Positions 35,374 to 42,023 of a stretch of DNA of 42,023 bases are shown here, in pieces. The notes below the pieces were generated by a model, which was given only the letters and a program-made list of their open reading frames with translations, was not told the origin of the DNA and searched no databases. Source of the stretch: a bacterium (GTDB lineage Bacteria; Cyanobacteriota; Vampirovibrionia; Gastranaerophilales; Gastranaerophilaceae); the NCBI GenBank assembly GCA_014803505.1, contig JAAVBM010000098.1, forward strand, positions 1 through 42,023. Direction: 5' to 3'. How positions within the stretch are numbered: the first letter of the stretch is position 1; every line of letters starts with the position of its first letter. The position numbers and the translations under genes are program-made.

Positions 35374-35610
35374 CTATTTAGAAATTAGCATAATAGCAAT
35401 AAATAACGCATAAATAGCTGTAGCTTCTGCCAGACCAGCACCAATAATAAAGTTTTTGAAAGCTTCAGCTTTAATTTCTGGTTGGCGGGCAATTGCATCT
35501 AAAACACCTTTTGTTGCGATACCAAGACCTAAACCTGCACCAATAGCACCAAAACCGATTGCTATACCTGCTCCTAATTTTGCTAAATCTAAAGTTTGTT
35601 CTACTGCCAT
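35374..35610 (-). CDS. atpE: ATP synthase Fo c subunit (proton-type ion site)
   Basis: 78 residues, two membrane helices joined by the polar ARQPE loop (residues 41-45). The ion-carrying carboxylate is Glu62 in GLAEATAIYAL. In Na+ rings such as Ilyobacter the site also uses a Gln on helix 1 and a Ser directly after the Glu. Here the aligned residues are Leu29 and Ala63, so a proton site is more likely. This comes from comparison with remembered sequences. Preceded by an AAAGGAG-type site. Confidence 0.95.
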   Translation of the reverse strand: MAVEQTLDLAKLGAGIAIGFGAIGAGLGLGIATKGVLDAIARQPEIKAEAFKNFIIGAGLAEATAIYALFIAIMLISK

Positions 35611-35649
35611 AATTTTTCTCCTTTATTTAAAAATAATTATTATTGTTTA

Positions 35650-36342
35650 TTAGTGTTCTTCCTGAACAGCCATTGAAATATATGTTGTTGATAGCAAAGT
35701 GAAAACTAAAGCTTGTATCAGCGCTACAAATAGTTCAAATAGCATAAAAGGAAGCGGAACTATAACTGCAACCAGACTTACAAATGTAGCCACAAGTAGT
35801 TCTCCGGCTAAAATATTTGCAAAAAGTCGAAGTGCAAGTGAAAATGGTCTTACAAAGAGTTCCAAAGTATCAACAAGAGTTACTATTATTCCGTCAATAG
35901 TGAAACCTTTGAAGAAAAATTTAAATCCGTTACGTTTAACTCCATAAAATATATAATAAATAGAAACAACAACTGCCATAGCTGCTGTCATGTTTATATC
36001 GTTGTTTGGTGAAGCTAATTCTCCATGCGCAAGGTGGATTAGCTTGAAAGGTAGCTGTCCTACAAGATTAGCGGTCAAAATAAACATAAATAGCGTTAAT
36101 ATGATGGCTATATGTTTTTGGGCTTCATCGTTACCCATACTTGCTTTTGATATATTGTTAAAATATTTAATTATATTTTCTCCTACAAGTTGAAGTTTAC
36201 CCGGAACCATATCTAATTTTCGAGTTGTAAACAGTGCTAATACGATTAATAAAAGCATAGAAAGCCACATTGTTAAAACTGTATCCACATTAACAGATAC
36301 GGACTGTCCAAAGATATTAGTTGTATAAACCCAATGTTCCAT
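35650..36342 (-). CDS. atpB: ATP synthase Fo a subunit
   Basis: 230 residues from the ATG at 36342, which has a GAGGGAG site 5 bases upstream. An upstream in-frame TTG at 36360 lacks support. Five to six membrane helices form the ion half-channels. The essential Arg is Arg172 in FSLALRLFANILAGELL, the counterpart of E. coli Arg210. SPNNDINMTAAMAV is the other conserved block. First gene of the cluster. No atpI-like gene precedes it; birA is divergent instead. Confidence 0.95.
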   Translation of the reverse strand: MEHWVYTTNIFGQSVSVNVDTVLTMWLSMLLLIVLALFTTRKLDMVPGKLQLVGENIIKYFNNISKASMGNDEAQKHIAIILTLFMFILTANLVGQLPFKLIHLAHGELASPNNDINMTAAMAVVVSIYYIFYGVKRNGFKFFFKGFTIDGIIVTLVDTLELFVRPFSLALRLFANILAGELLVATFVSLVAVIVPLPFMLFELFVALIQALVFTLLSTTYISMAVQEEH

Positions 36343-36362
36343 TTTTCTCCCTCTTTGCAACT

Positions 36363-36368
36363 ATTATA
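36363..36368 (-). promoter_or_regulatory. -10 element (TATAAT) for the atp operon
   Basis: A minus-strand perfect TATAAT lies 21 bases before the atpB ATG. A TTGCGA upstream is 20 bases away, too far for a normal -35. Confidence 0.4.
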
Positions 36369-36412
36369 TTAACACTGAAAAAAAATTTTCGCAATTCTTT
36401 TTTTGTTTGTTA

Positions 36413-36418
36413 TATAAT
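36413..36418 (+). promoter_or_regulatory. -10 element (TATAAT) for birA-oadGAB
   Basis: A perfect TATAAT 35 bases before the birA ATG, on the opposite strand from the atp promoter. No good -35 is present at normal spacing. Confidence 0.4.
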
Positions 36419-36423
36419 AATCC

Positions 36424-36435
36424 TACACGCGTGTA
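36424..36435. promoter_or_regulatory. 12-bp palindrome in the birA leader
   Basis: TACACGCGTGTA is a perfect palindrome and locally GC-rich in an AT-rich intergenic region. It sits immediately downstream of the birA -10, where a bound repressor would block transcription. Confidence 0.4.
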
Positions 36436-36452
36436 TTACCTCAGGGGAGAAC

Positions 36453-37175
36453 ATGAAAATATTAGGGTTAGAAGAGATAGATTCAACGAATAACTATGCG
36501 AAAATGAATATCGATTCATTTGAAGACAAAACAGTTATTTATGCAAAACGCCAAAACTCAGGGCGCGGACGTTTAAATCGTTCATGGGTGGATTTGGGTG
36601 ATGGTAATTTATTTATGTCTATTGTTTTAAAACCTTCGAATTCATTTAATGAAATTTACCCTAATATAACACAATATTTATCGGTTTCTTTATGTAAAGT
36701 CCTTGAATGTTATGGGCTTAAACCTCAAATTAAATGGCCCAATGATGTTTTGATTGACGGTAAAAAAATAGCAGGAATCCTTTCTGAAACCGTTATGGAA
36801 GGTCACTTGTTAAAAGGGCTTGTTCTTGGCATTGGTGTTAATTTAAATTCATGCCAGAAAGATTTAGAATCAATTGAAAATAAAATCGCGACAAGTTTAA
36901 ATTTGGAAATTGGACAAGATATTGATTTGAATGCTTTTATGGCACCGTTATTAAATGAGTTCTTTGCAAACTATGATGAGTTCTTAAATTCTGGATTTAA
37001 ACTTATAAAAGATGAATATATTAGTAGAACTTGTTTCTTGAATAAAGAGATACGTGTTCAGGTATTTAATAATATAAAAACAGGGGTTGCTAAATCTATA
37101 AACGATAAAGGCGAGCTTGTTTTGTTATCAAACGACAATAATGAATTTGTACTTACAATAGGAGATATTTTATGA
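36453..37175 (+). CDS. birA: Biotin--[acetyl-CoA-carboxylase] ligase, catalytic domain only
   Basis: 240 residues from the ATG at 36453, which has an AGGGGAG site 3 bases upstream. It activates biotin to biotinyl-AMP and attaches it to carrier lysines. EEIDSTNNYAK, KRQNSGRGRLNRSWVDLGDG and IKWPNDVLIDGKKIAGIL are the BirA adenylate and biotin site motifs. The N-terminal helix-turn-helix of bifunctional BirA is absent, so it should not act as a DNA-binding repressor. It overlaps oadG by 4 bases. Its likely main client is the biotin domain of OadA encoded just downstream. Confidence 0.95.
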   Translation: MKILGLEEIDSTNNYAKMNIDSFEDKTVIYAKRQNSGRGRLNRSWVDLGDGNLFMSIVLKPSNSFNEIYPNITQYLSVSLCKVLECYGLKPQIKWPNDVLIDGKKIAGILSETVMEGHLLKGLVLGIGVNLNSCQKDLESIENKIATSLNLEIGQDIDLNAFMAPLLNEFFANYDEFLNSGFKLIKDEYISRTCFLNKEIRVQVFNNIKTGVAKSINDKGELVLLSNDNNEFVLTIGDIL

Positions 37176-37411
37176 ATGAAAATTTAGCAAACGGATTAGT
37201 ATTGCTTGGAATGGGGATGGGATTTGTTTTAGCATTTCTTACTATTTTGATTTTCACAATGAAAATTATGTCAAAAGTAGTATGCTATTTGAACAAAATC
37301 TTTCCTGAAGCAGTAGAAGAAGTAAAATCTACAGTTAAAAAAGCCGCAGCAAATGCTGATGAAGCAATTGCAGTAGCTATCGCAGCGATTATGGCAAAAC
37401 GTGGAAATTAG
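37172..37411 (+). CDS. oadG: Sodium-pump decarboxylase gamma subunit (OadG-like)
   Basis: 79 residues. One N-terminal membrane helix (GLVLLGMGMGFVLAFLTILIFTM) is followed by a short cytoplasmic region and an Ala-rich helical tail ending in AVAIAAIMAKRGN, the typical OadG shape. The gamma subunit anchors the alpha subunit to the membrane beta subunit. No His-rich zinc-binding tail is seen, unlike Klebsiella OadG. Overlaps birA by four bases. Confidence 0.85.
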   Translation: MNENLANGLVLLGMGMGFVLAFLTILIFTMKIMSKVVCYLNKIFPEAVEEVKSTVKKAAANADEAIAVAIAAIMAKRGN

Positions 37412-37456
37412 TAGGATTTAATACAATATTTATAATTAAATGAAAGGATAAAATTT

Positions 37457-39247
37457 ATGGGAAAGAAACTTATTAAAGTTATGGATACGTCTTTTAGAGA
37501 CGGTTTCCAATCTGTTTATGGTGCCAGAGTATTTGTAGATGATTTTCTACCAGCATTGAAATCTGCAGTAGATGCAGGCATCAGACACTTTGAAGTTGCA
37601 GGTGGTGCAAGATTCCAATCACCAATTTTCTATTGCAACGAAAATGCATTTGAAACAATGGATAAAATCAGAGCTGCTGTAGGACCTGATATTAACTTAC
37701 AATCATTGGCTCGTGGTGTTAATGTTGTAGGTCTTGATTCTCAACCTAGAGATGTTATTGATCTTCACGCAAAAATGTTCGCTAAGCACGGTGTTACTAC
37801 AATTAGAAACTTTGATGCTTTGAATGACGTTAATAACTTATTATATTCAAGCCAATGTATTAAAAAACATGGGTTAAAACATGAAGTTACAATTACAATG
37901 ATGGAATTACCTATCGGATGTACCGGTGCTCATGACGTTGATTTCTACGAAAGAGTTCTTCGTTCAATTCTTGATGCTGGTATTGAATTCGATTCATTAG
38001 CATTTAAAGATGCTTCAGGTACTTCTTCTCCTAGAAAAGTATTTGAAACAATTAAAAGAACTCGTGAAATTCTTGGTGCTGATGCTGATATCAGATTCCA
38101 TTCTCACGAAACAGCAGGTACAGGTTTATCTGCATACTTAGCTGCTTTAGAAGGTGGAGCAAACTGCATCGACTTGTCTATGAAACCTGTTTCCGGCGGA
38201 ACGGCTCAACCTGATATCGTTTCTATGTGGCACGCATTGAAAGGTACTGAATATGATTTAGGTATCGACGTTGAAAAAATCTTAGAAACAGAAGAAATCT
38301 TCAAAGATTGTATGAAAGATTATTTCTTACCACCTGAAGCGTTGGCTGTTAACCCTCAAATTATTCAATCTCCACTACCAGGCGGGGCTTTAACAGCTAA
38401 TACTCAAATGTTACGTGACAATAACTTGATGGATAAATATCCTGAAGTTGTTGCTGCAATGAAAGAAGTTGTAGAAAAAGGTGGTTTTGGTACTTCTGTA
38501 ACTCCTGTTTCTCAATTCTATTTCCAACAAGCATTCAACAATGTAATGTTTGGTAAATGGCAAAAAATCGCTGAAGGTTACGGTAAAATGGTTCTTGGTT
38601 ACTTTGGTAAAACTCCTTGTGAACCAGATGCTGAAATTGTTAAAATTGCTTCAGAACAACTTGGTTTACAACCAACAACAGAAACAGTTGTTGACTTGAA
38701 TGATAAAGATGAAACAAAAGGTCTTGCTGTTGCTCAAAAAAGACTTGAAGAAGCTGGACTTGAAGTTAATGATGAAAACTTATTCATCTCAGCTGCTTGT
38801 AAAGAAAAAGGTATCTTATTCTTACAAGGTAAAGCAACAATCGGTGTTCGTAAAAATGAAAATAAATCAGAAGTTCCATCTTCTTGCGAACCAGCTGGAA
38901 ATGGTTATACAGTTACTGTTAACGGTAAAAAATATGCTGTTTCACTTGATGGCGGAAAAGCTACTGTTAACGGTAAATCATATGATATCAACGTAAAAGA
39001 AGGTATTGAAGAAAAAGCTGCAGTTTCTGGTGAAGGAACTCCAATCAAAGCAGCATTACCTGGTAACGTATTGAAAGTATTGGTTTCTGAAGGCGATTCT
39101 ATCGCTGAAGGTGATGTAATTGCTGTAGTTGAAGCTATGAAAATGGAAACTGAAATTAAATCACCTGTTAGTGGTACTGTTAAATCAGTTGATATTGAAG
39201 TAGGTAATAAAGTTCAAACAGGTCAAGTATTGGTAACTGTAGGTTAG
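37457..39247 (+). CDS. oadA: Oxaloacetate decarboxylase alpha subunit (carboxyltransferase plus biotin carrier)
   Basis: 596 residues. Residues ~5-270 form the HMGL-like carboxyltransferase barrel: DTSFRDGFQS (Asp10 metal), LARGVNVVGL, KDASG with the active-site lysine, and the HSHETAG metal-binding pair. A conserved carboxylase domain follows. The C-terminal ~70 residues are the biotinyl domain, with the biotin lysine Lys562 in EAMKMET, 34 residues from the end. An Asn/Gly/Lys-rich linker lies between. It transfers CO2 from a 2-oxoacid, probably oxaloacetate, to biotin for decarboxylation by OadB. Pyruvate carboxylase subunit B is the alternative label, but the adjacent oadG and oadB favour the sodium pump. 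Confidence 0.93.
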   Translation: MGKKLIKVMDTSFRDGFQSVYGARVFVDDFLPALKSAVDAGIRHFEVAGGARFQSPIFYCNENAFETMDKIRAAVGPDINLQSLARGVNVVGLDSQPRDVIDLHAKMFAKHGVTTIRNFDALNDVNNLLYSSQCIKKHGLKHEVTITMMELPIGCTGAHDVDFYERVLRSILDAGIEFDSLAFKDASGTSSPRKVFETIKRTREILGADADIRFHSHETAGTGLSAYLAALEGGANCIDLSMKPVSGGTAQPDIVSMWHALKGTEYDLGIDVEKILETEEIFKDCMKDYFLPPEALAVNPQIIQSPLPGGALTANTQMLRDNNLMDKYPEVVAAMKEVVEKGGFGTSVTPVSQFYFQQAFNNVMFGKWQKIAEGYGKMVLGYFGKTPCEPDAEIVKIASEQLGLQPTTETVVDLNDKDETKGLAVAQKRLEEAGLEVNDENLFISAACKEKGILFLQGKATIGVRKNENKSEVPSSCEPAGNGYTVTVNGKKYAVSLDGGKATVNGKSYDINVKEGIEEKAAVSGEGTPIKAALPGNVLKVLVSEGDSIAEGDVIAVVEAMKMETEIKSPVSGTVKSVDIEVGNKVQTGQVLVTVG

Positions 39248-39265
39248 TCAAGGGGGTAAAGAAAA

Positions 39266-40471
39266 ATGATATTTTCAGAAGGATTAATGAGCCTATGGCA
39301 ATCTACAGGTATTTACAACATGATTGAAAAGGCTGACCCAACAATCACAAATGCTGTTGAGCAGTTTTTACACCAATTTGGTCACCCGATTATGTTGGTT
39401 ATATGTTTGTTCTTGTTATGGCTTGGTATTAAAAAACAATATGAACCTTTGCTATTAGTTCCGATTGCTTTCGGTGGTTTATTGTCAAATATTCCAATGG
39501 CAGGAATTGCTGAACCTACAGGGTTCTTAGGAATAATTTATGAAGCTGGTATTCATAAAGGTTTATTCCCGTTAATTATTTTCATGGGTGTCGGTGCAAT
39601 GACAGACTTCGGTCCGTTGATTGCAAACCCTAAGACTGCACTTTTAGGTGGTGCTGCTCAATTCGGTATTTTTGGTGCTTTACTTTTAGCACTTTGCTGT
39701 TTTGGTTTCACTCTACCTCAGGCTGGTGCAATCGGTATTATTGGTGGTGCTGACGGTCCAACTTCTATTTATGTAACTTCTAAGCTTGCTCCTGAATTAC
39801 TTGGTGCAATTGCAGTTGCTGCATATTCATATATGGCTTTGGTTCCAGTTATTCAACCTCCAATTATGAAATTATTAACTAACGATGCTGAAAGAAAAAT
39901 TCAAATGGATCAACTTCGTTTAGTTTCAAAAAGAGAAAAAATTGTATTCCCACTAGTTGTATTATCATTGTGTATAATCTTCTTACCTGATGCTTGCCCA
40001 TTAGTTGGTGCTTTGACATTTGGTAACTTATGTAAGGAATGCGGTGTTGTTGACAGGCTTTCTGATACAATGCAAAATGCCCTTATTAACATCGTTACAA
40101 TTTTCTTAGGATTATCTGTTGGTTCTAAATTGTCAGCAGAACAATTCTTAACTGTTCAAACATTATTCATCTTAGTTTTAGGTATCATTGCATTCTCATT
40201 TGCAACAGCTGCAGGTGTGTTGATGGCTAAACTTATGAACGTTTGTATTAAAATTAGTGCAAAAATTAAAGGTGTTGAACCAAAACTTATTAACCCGTTA
40301 ATAGGTTCTGCTGGTGTTTCTGCTGTTCCAATGGCAGCTCGTGTTTCAAATAAAGTAGGTTTAGAATATAACTCTCAAAACTACTTATTGATGCACGCTA
40401 TGGGACCAAATGTTGCTGGTGTTATCGGTTCTGCTGTTGCTGCCGGTGTATTACTTGCTCTTTGTCACTAA
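39266..40471 (+). CDS. oadB: Sodium-translocating decarboxylase beta subunit (OadB)
   Basis: 401 residues, polytopic. It decarboxylates carboxybiotin and exports Na+ across the inner membrane. Conserved segments: [40 protein letters not shown] (the Asp-containing region III used for Na+ binding), [13 protein letters not shown] and [24 protein letters not shown] site precedes the ATG, 18 bases after oadA. It ends at a strong hairpin terminator. Confidence 0.96.
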   Translation: MIFSEGLMSLWQSTGIYNMIEKADPTITNAVEQFLHQFGHPIMLVICLFLLWLGIKKQYEPLLLVPIAFGGLLSNIPMAGIAEPTGFLGIIYEAGIHKGLFPLIIFMGVGAMTDFGPLIANPKTALLGGAAQFGIFGALLLALCCFGFTLPQAGAIGIIGGADGPTSIYVTSKLAPELLGAIAVAAYSYMALVPVIQPPIMKLLTNDAERKIQMDQLRLVSKREKIVFPLVVLSLCIIFLPDACPLVGALTFGNLCKECGVVDRLSDTMQNALINIVTIFLGLSVGSKLSAEQFLTVQTLFILVLGIIAFSFATAAGVLMAKLMNVCIKISAKIKGVEPKLINPLIGSAGVSAVPMAARVSNKVGLEYNSQNYLLMHAMGPNVAGVIGSAVAAGVLLALCH

Positions 40472-40488
40472 TTTTTATCAATATAGTT

Positions 40489-40516
40489 AAAAAGCTCCTC
40501 ATTCGAGGAGCTTTTT
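40489..40516. terminator. Terminator after oadB, shared with the convergent hypothetical gene
   Basis: A 12-bp perfect stem (AAAAAGCTCCTC / GAGGAGCTTTTT) with an ATTC loop and T tract. Its last bases are part of the TAA stop codon of the convergent gene at 40516. Confidence 0.88.
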
Positions 40517-40953
40517 TATGTGATTCTATCGTATTCTAAACCTAGATCTTTCTTTGATATTGGAGCTATGTCAATTTCCGTGCTTCCAATAAATCGGATT
40601 TCTTCAGAGAGTTTTCGTTTTATTAGATTATTGATTCGGATTTCATCTTTCGGTAAAAATGTTCGGGTTTCGTTAATATCCTTGCAGTAGTCTGTAATTC
40701 GTTCGGCAGCATCTGCAATTTCTGGATACCTGCGTTTTATAACTTTTGACAAGTTGTTGAAACTATCAACAACTTGATTTGAATATAATTTATTCGTATC
40801 TACATTTCCTAATTTTGATAATAAATTTAAACGTGCAGGGTAAGATGTTTTTGCATCATCTAGAAACATTCCACAAGCTGCTTCAAGTACACTTTTAGTC
40901 GGAACTTTAATTCCAAATGATTGAGAGTATCCATTTATATTTCTAATTTCCAT
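40516..40953 (-). CDS. Hypothetical protein with N-terminal SFG motif
   Basis: 145 residues, unrecognised. N-terminus MEIRNINGYSQSFGIKVPTK has a short polar start followed by SFG. Many unrelated proteins in this lineage appear to begin with a short tag of this sort, to my recollection. The rest is helical and charged (SNQVVDSFNNLSKVIKRRYP). No signal peptide, membrane helix or metal motif. It has a GGAG ribosome site, and its stop lies inside the oadB terminator. Confidence 0.65.
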   Translation of the reverse strand: MEIRNINGYSQSFGIKVPTKSVLEAACGMFLDDAKTSYPARLNLLSKLGNVDTNKLYSNQVVDSFNNLSKVIKRRYPEIADAAERITDYCKDINETRTFLPKDEIRINNLIKRKLSEEIRFIGSTEIDIAPISKKDLGLEYDRIT

Positions 40954-41034
40954 ATTTGTCTCCTAGTTACTCTTCTAATGTTTATAAATATATTTTTTGC
41001 TATTTTTGTAATAAAATTTAAAAAAGGAGTAAAT

Positions 41035-41577
41035 ATGTCTAAAAATCTTGCAATAATAAAATCTGAAAATGTTGAAATAATTGAAGCTATAGAACAATAT
41101 TTTGCGAATAAAGATGTTAAAATTGTATATTTTGATACTCTTGAGGAGATGAATTTATCTAATATTCAAATTGATTTGGTTACTCAGTGTAGTTTTGTGA
41201 AAACGAGCAATTATTCTTACTTTGATAATAAAAAAGTACCTATGCTAAATCTTCATCCGTCTTTATTACCATCTTTTGCTCAAGAAGGCGCGTTGGAAGT
41301 TTCTTTTGTTAGTGGAATAAAAGTTGGCGGTATTACTATTCATAAAGTTGAACCGAACATGTTTTATAGTACTATACTTGCCCAGTATCCGGTATTGATA
41401 GGTTTAACAACACATTTAGAAGAATACAAGCAAGAACTCATTGCTGTTTCTAGAAAATTATATCCTTTAGTTATAGATGCGATTTTGTCAGATAAAGTTT
41501 TTGATTTTGCAGATTTATTTAAAAATTCGTGTAGCGGTCATTGCGGCGGATGTAGTGGAAATCATTGTTCACATTGA
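41035..41577 (+). CDS. Degenerate formyltransferase (PurN-like) protein with Cys/His-rich tail
   Basis: 180 residues from the ATG at 41035 (AAAGGAG site 41024-41029). Residues ~65-155 resemble glycinamide ribonucleotide transformylase: LNLHPSLLPSF keeps the Asn-x-His pair (Asn72, His74), and IHKVEPNMFYSTILAQ aligns to the segment with the essential Asp. That Asp is Phe110 here, and the following Gly-Gly/Gly-Pro is lost. KLYPLVIDAIL matches the PurN end. The N-terminal substrate phosphate loop (GxGSN) is also missing. The last 15 residues carry Cys166, His169, Cys170, Cys173, His177, Cys178 and His180, a likely metal site. It is probably not an active PurN. Confidence 0.75.
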   Translation: MSKNLAIIKSENVEIIEAIEQYFANKDVKIVYFDTLEEMNLSNIQIDLVTQCSFVKTSNYSYFDNKKVPMLNLHPSLLPSFAQEGALEVSFVSGIKVGGITIHKVEPNMFYSTILAQYPVLIGLTTHLEEYKQELIAVSRKLYPLVIDAILSDKVFDFADLFKNSCSGHCGGCSGNHCSH

Positions 41578-41750
41578 TCTTCTTTTTCTACAACAATGTT
41601 TAGTTTTTCAATTACACCATTGAAAAATGATTTTGGCTCGTCAAAATTTAATTCATCCGATTCTAATCCAAATTCAGGCATGTTTGGATTTGTGTTTCGT
41701 TTTTTACCAGAGTAAATGGATTTTACTTCTTTAATTATTGATTCATTCAT
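41562..41750 (-). CDS. Small acidic hypothetical protein
   Basis: 62 residues, not recognised. Polar and probably partly disordered (GKKRNTNPNMPEFGLESDEL), with a helical C-terminus (FFNGVIEKLNIVVEKEDQCE). An AAGAGG box lies about 14 bases before the ATG. It overlaps the convergent PurN-like gene's end by 16 bases and follows the acetolactate synthase-like gene on the same strand, possibly co-transcribed. It is less certain than its neighbours. Confidence 0.45.
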   Translation of the reverse strand: MNESIIKEVKSIYSGKKRNTNPNMPEFGLESDELNFDEPKSFFNGVIEKLNIVVEKEDQCEQ

Positions 41751-41811
41751 TTTGATTGTTTAAGCCTCTTAATTCTCATACAGGGTATAACTTTTATTGT
41801 TTTGTTTGGGG

Positions 41812-42023
41812 TTATAATAACTCCATTGGTTCTACGCAGAACTCAATAATATGTGGTCCTTTTGTTGAAAATACCGATTTTAAGGCATTATCTATTTCAG
41901 ATAAGGTTGTAACTCTAGTCGCTGCTATTCCATAACTTTCCGCCAGTTTAATAAAATCGGGGTTAGATATTTTAGTTTCGGAAAAACGACCATCACAATG
42001 TTTTTCTTGCAATTGTCTTACCA
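41812..42023 (-). CDS. ilvB: C-terminal end of acetolactate synthase large subunit-like protein (cut by window edge)
   Basis: About 70 residues visible, open to the window's end. VRQLQEKHCDGRFSETKISN is close to the family's VRQWQ-x-F-x-x-R-Y-S-x-T signature. NPDFIKLAESYGIAATRVTT and ALKSVFSTKGPHIIEFCVEP complete the TPP-enzyme C-terminal domain. The family normally continues with a PMV-type tail after the VxPxE motif, whereas this one stops at VEPMELL. It could be another TPP-dependent enzyme of the same family. No ilvN regulatory gene follows. Confidence 0.8.
   Translation of the reverse strand, partial: VRQLQEKHCDGRFSETKISNPDFIKLAESYGIAATRVTTLSEIDNALKSVFSTKGPHIIEFCVEPMELL

Noticed and set aside
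36343-36360. TTG start adding six residues to AtpB
   Set aside because: These bases contain the GAGGGAG ribosome site of the better ATG at 36342.
36321-36452. 44-residue N-terminal extension of BirA
   Set aside because: It overlaps the divergent atpB start, and the ATG at 36453 has a strong AGGGGAG site and matches the catalytic domain start.
40921-41034. N-terminal extension of the PurN-like protein
   Set aside because: It overlaps the divergent gene's start, and the ATG at 41035 has a proper AAAGGAG site.

Overview
The window is a 42 kb stretch of AT-rich bacterial chromosome with tightly packed, often overlapping genes. I see no insertion sequence, prophage, CRISPR array, rRNA or tRNA gene. 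The best lineage clue is the ATP synthase cluster (31154-36342). It runs a, c, b', b, delta, alpha, gamma with two distinct b-type subunits and no beta or epsilon genes, which is the split arrangement of Cyanobacteria and their non-photosynthetic relatives. Together with ThyX, a class II (B12) ribonucleotide reductase, a 2-oxoacid:ferredoxin oxidoreductase and a sodium-pump decarboxylase, this suggests an anaerobic, fermentative member of the Vampirovibrionia/Melainabacteria (for example Gastranaerophilales). That placement is inference, not proof.

Layout. 1-1973 (+): the end of an unidentified gene (perhaps a GH57/DUF3536 protein) and two lineage-type hypothetical proteins. 1976-4250 (-): an unusual zinc-ribbon/low-complexity protein, then rimM and trmD. 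4402-7707 (-): thyX-dtd and nrdJ, a nucleotide and tRNA quality-control block. 7916-12543 (+): an oligopeptide-type ABC transporter without its ATPases, then an MgtC family protein. 12623-16128 (+): pyrH-frr-cdsA-rnc-rpe housekeeping operon. 16129-18869: a hypothetical gene, cytidine deaminase, two small Cys-rich proteins, rpsU (too short for most ORF callers) and a small coiled-coil protein. 18953-21546 (-): four-subunit VOR/KOR-type oxidoreductase. 21724-29395 (+): a 2098-residue coiled-coil protein overlapping a GlcD-type FAD oxidase. 29620-31083 (+): gltX, followed by a 62-bp palindrome shared with the convergent atp operon. 31154-36342 (-): ATP synthase with an inserted zinc-finger membrane peptide. 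36453-40471 (+): birA-oadG-oadA-oadB, a biotin-dependent sodium pump with its own biotin ligase. 40516-42023: hypothetical genes, a degenerate PurN-like protein and the end of an acetolactate synthase-like gene.

How the genes fit together: oxidation of 2-oxoacids by the ferredoxin enzyme, decarboxylation driving Na+ export by OadABG, and an ATP synthase whose c-subunit looks proton-type give a picture of fermentative energy conservation without a visible respiratory chain. The least explained items are the giant repeat protein, the zinc-ribbon protein beside rimM-trmD, the small zinc-finger protein inside the atp operon, and the PurN-like protein that has lost its catalytic Asp and gained a Cys/His-rich tail.
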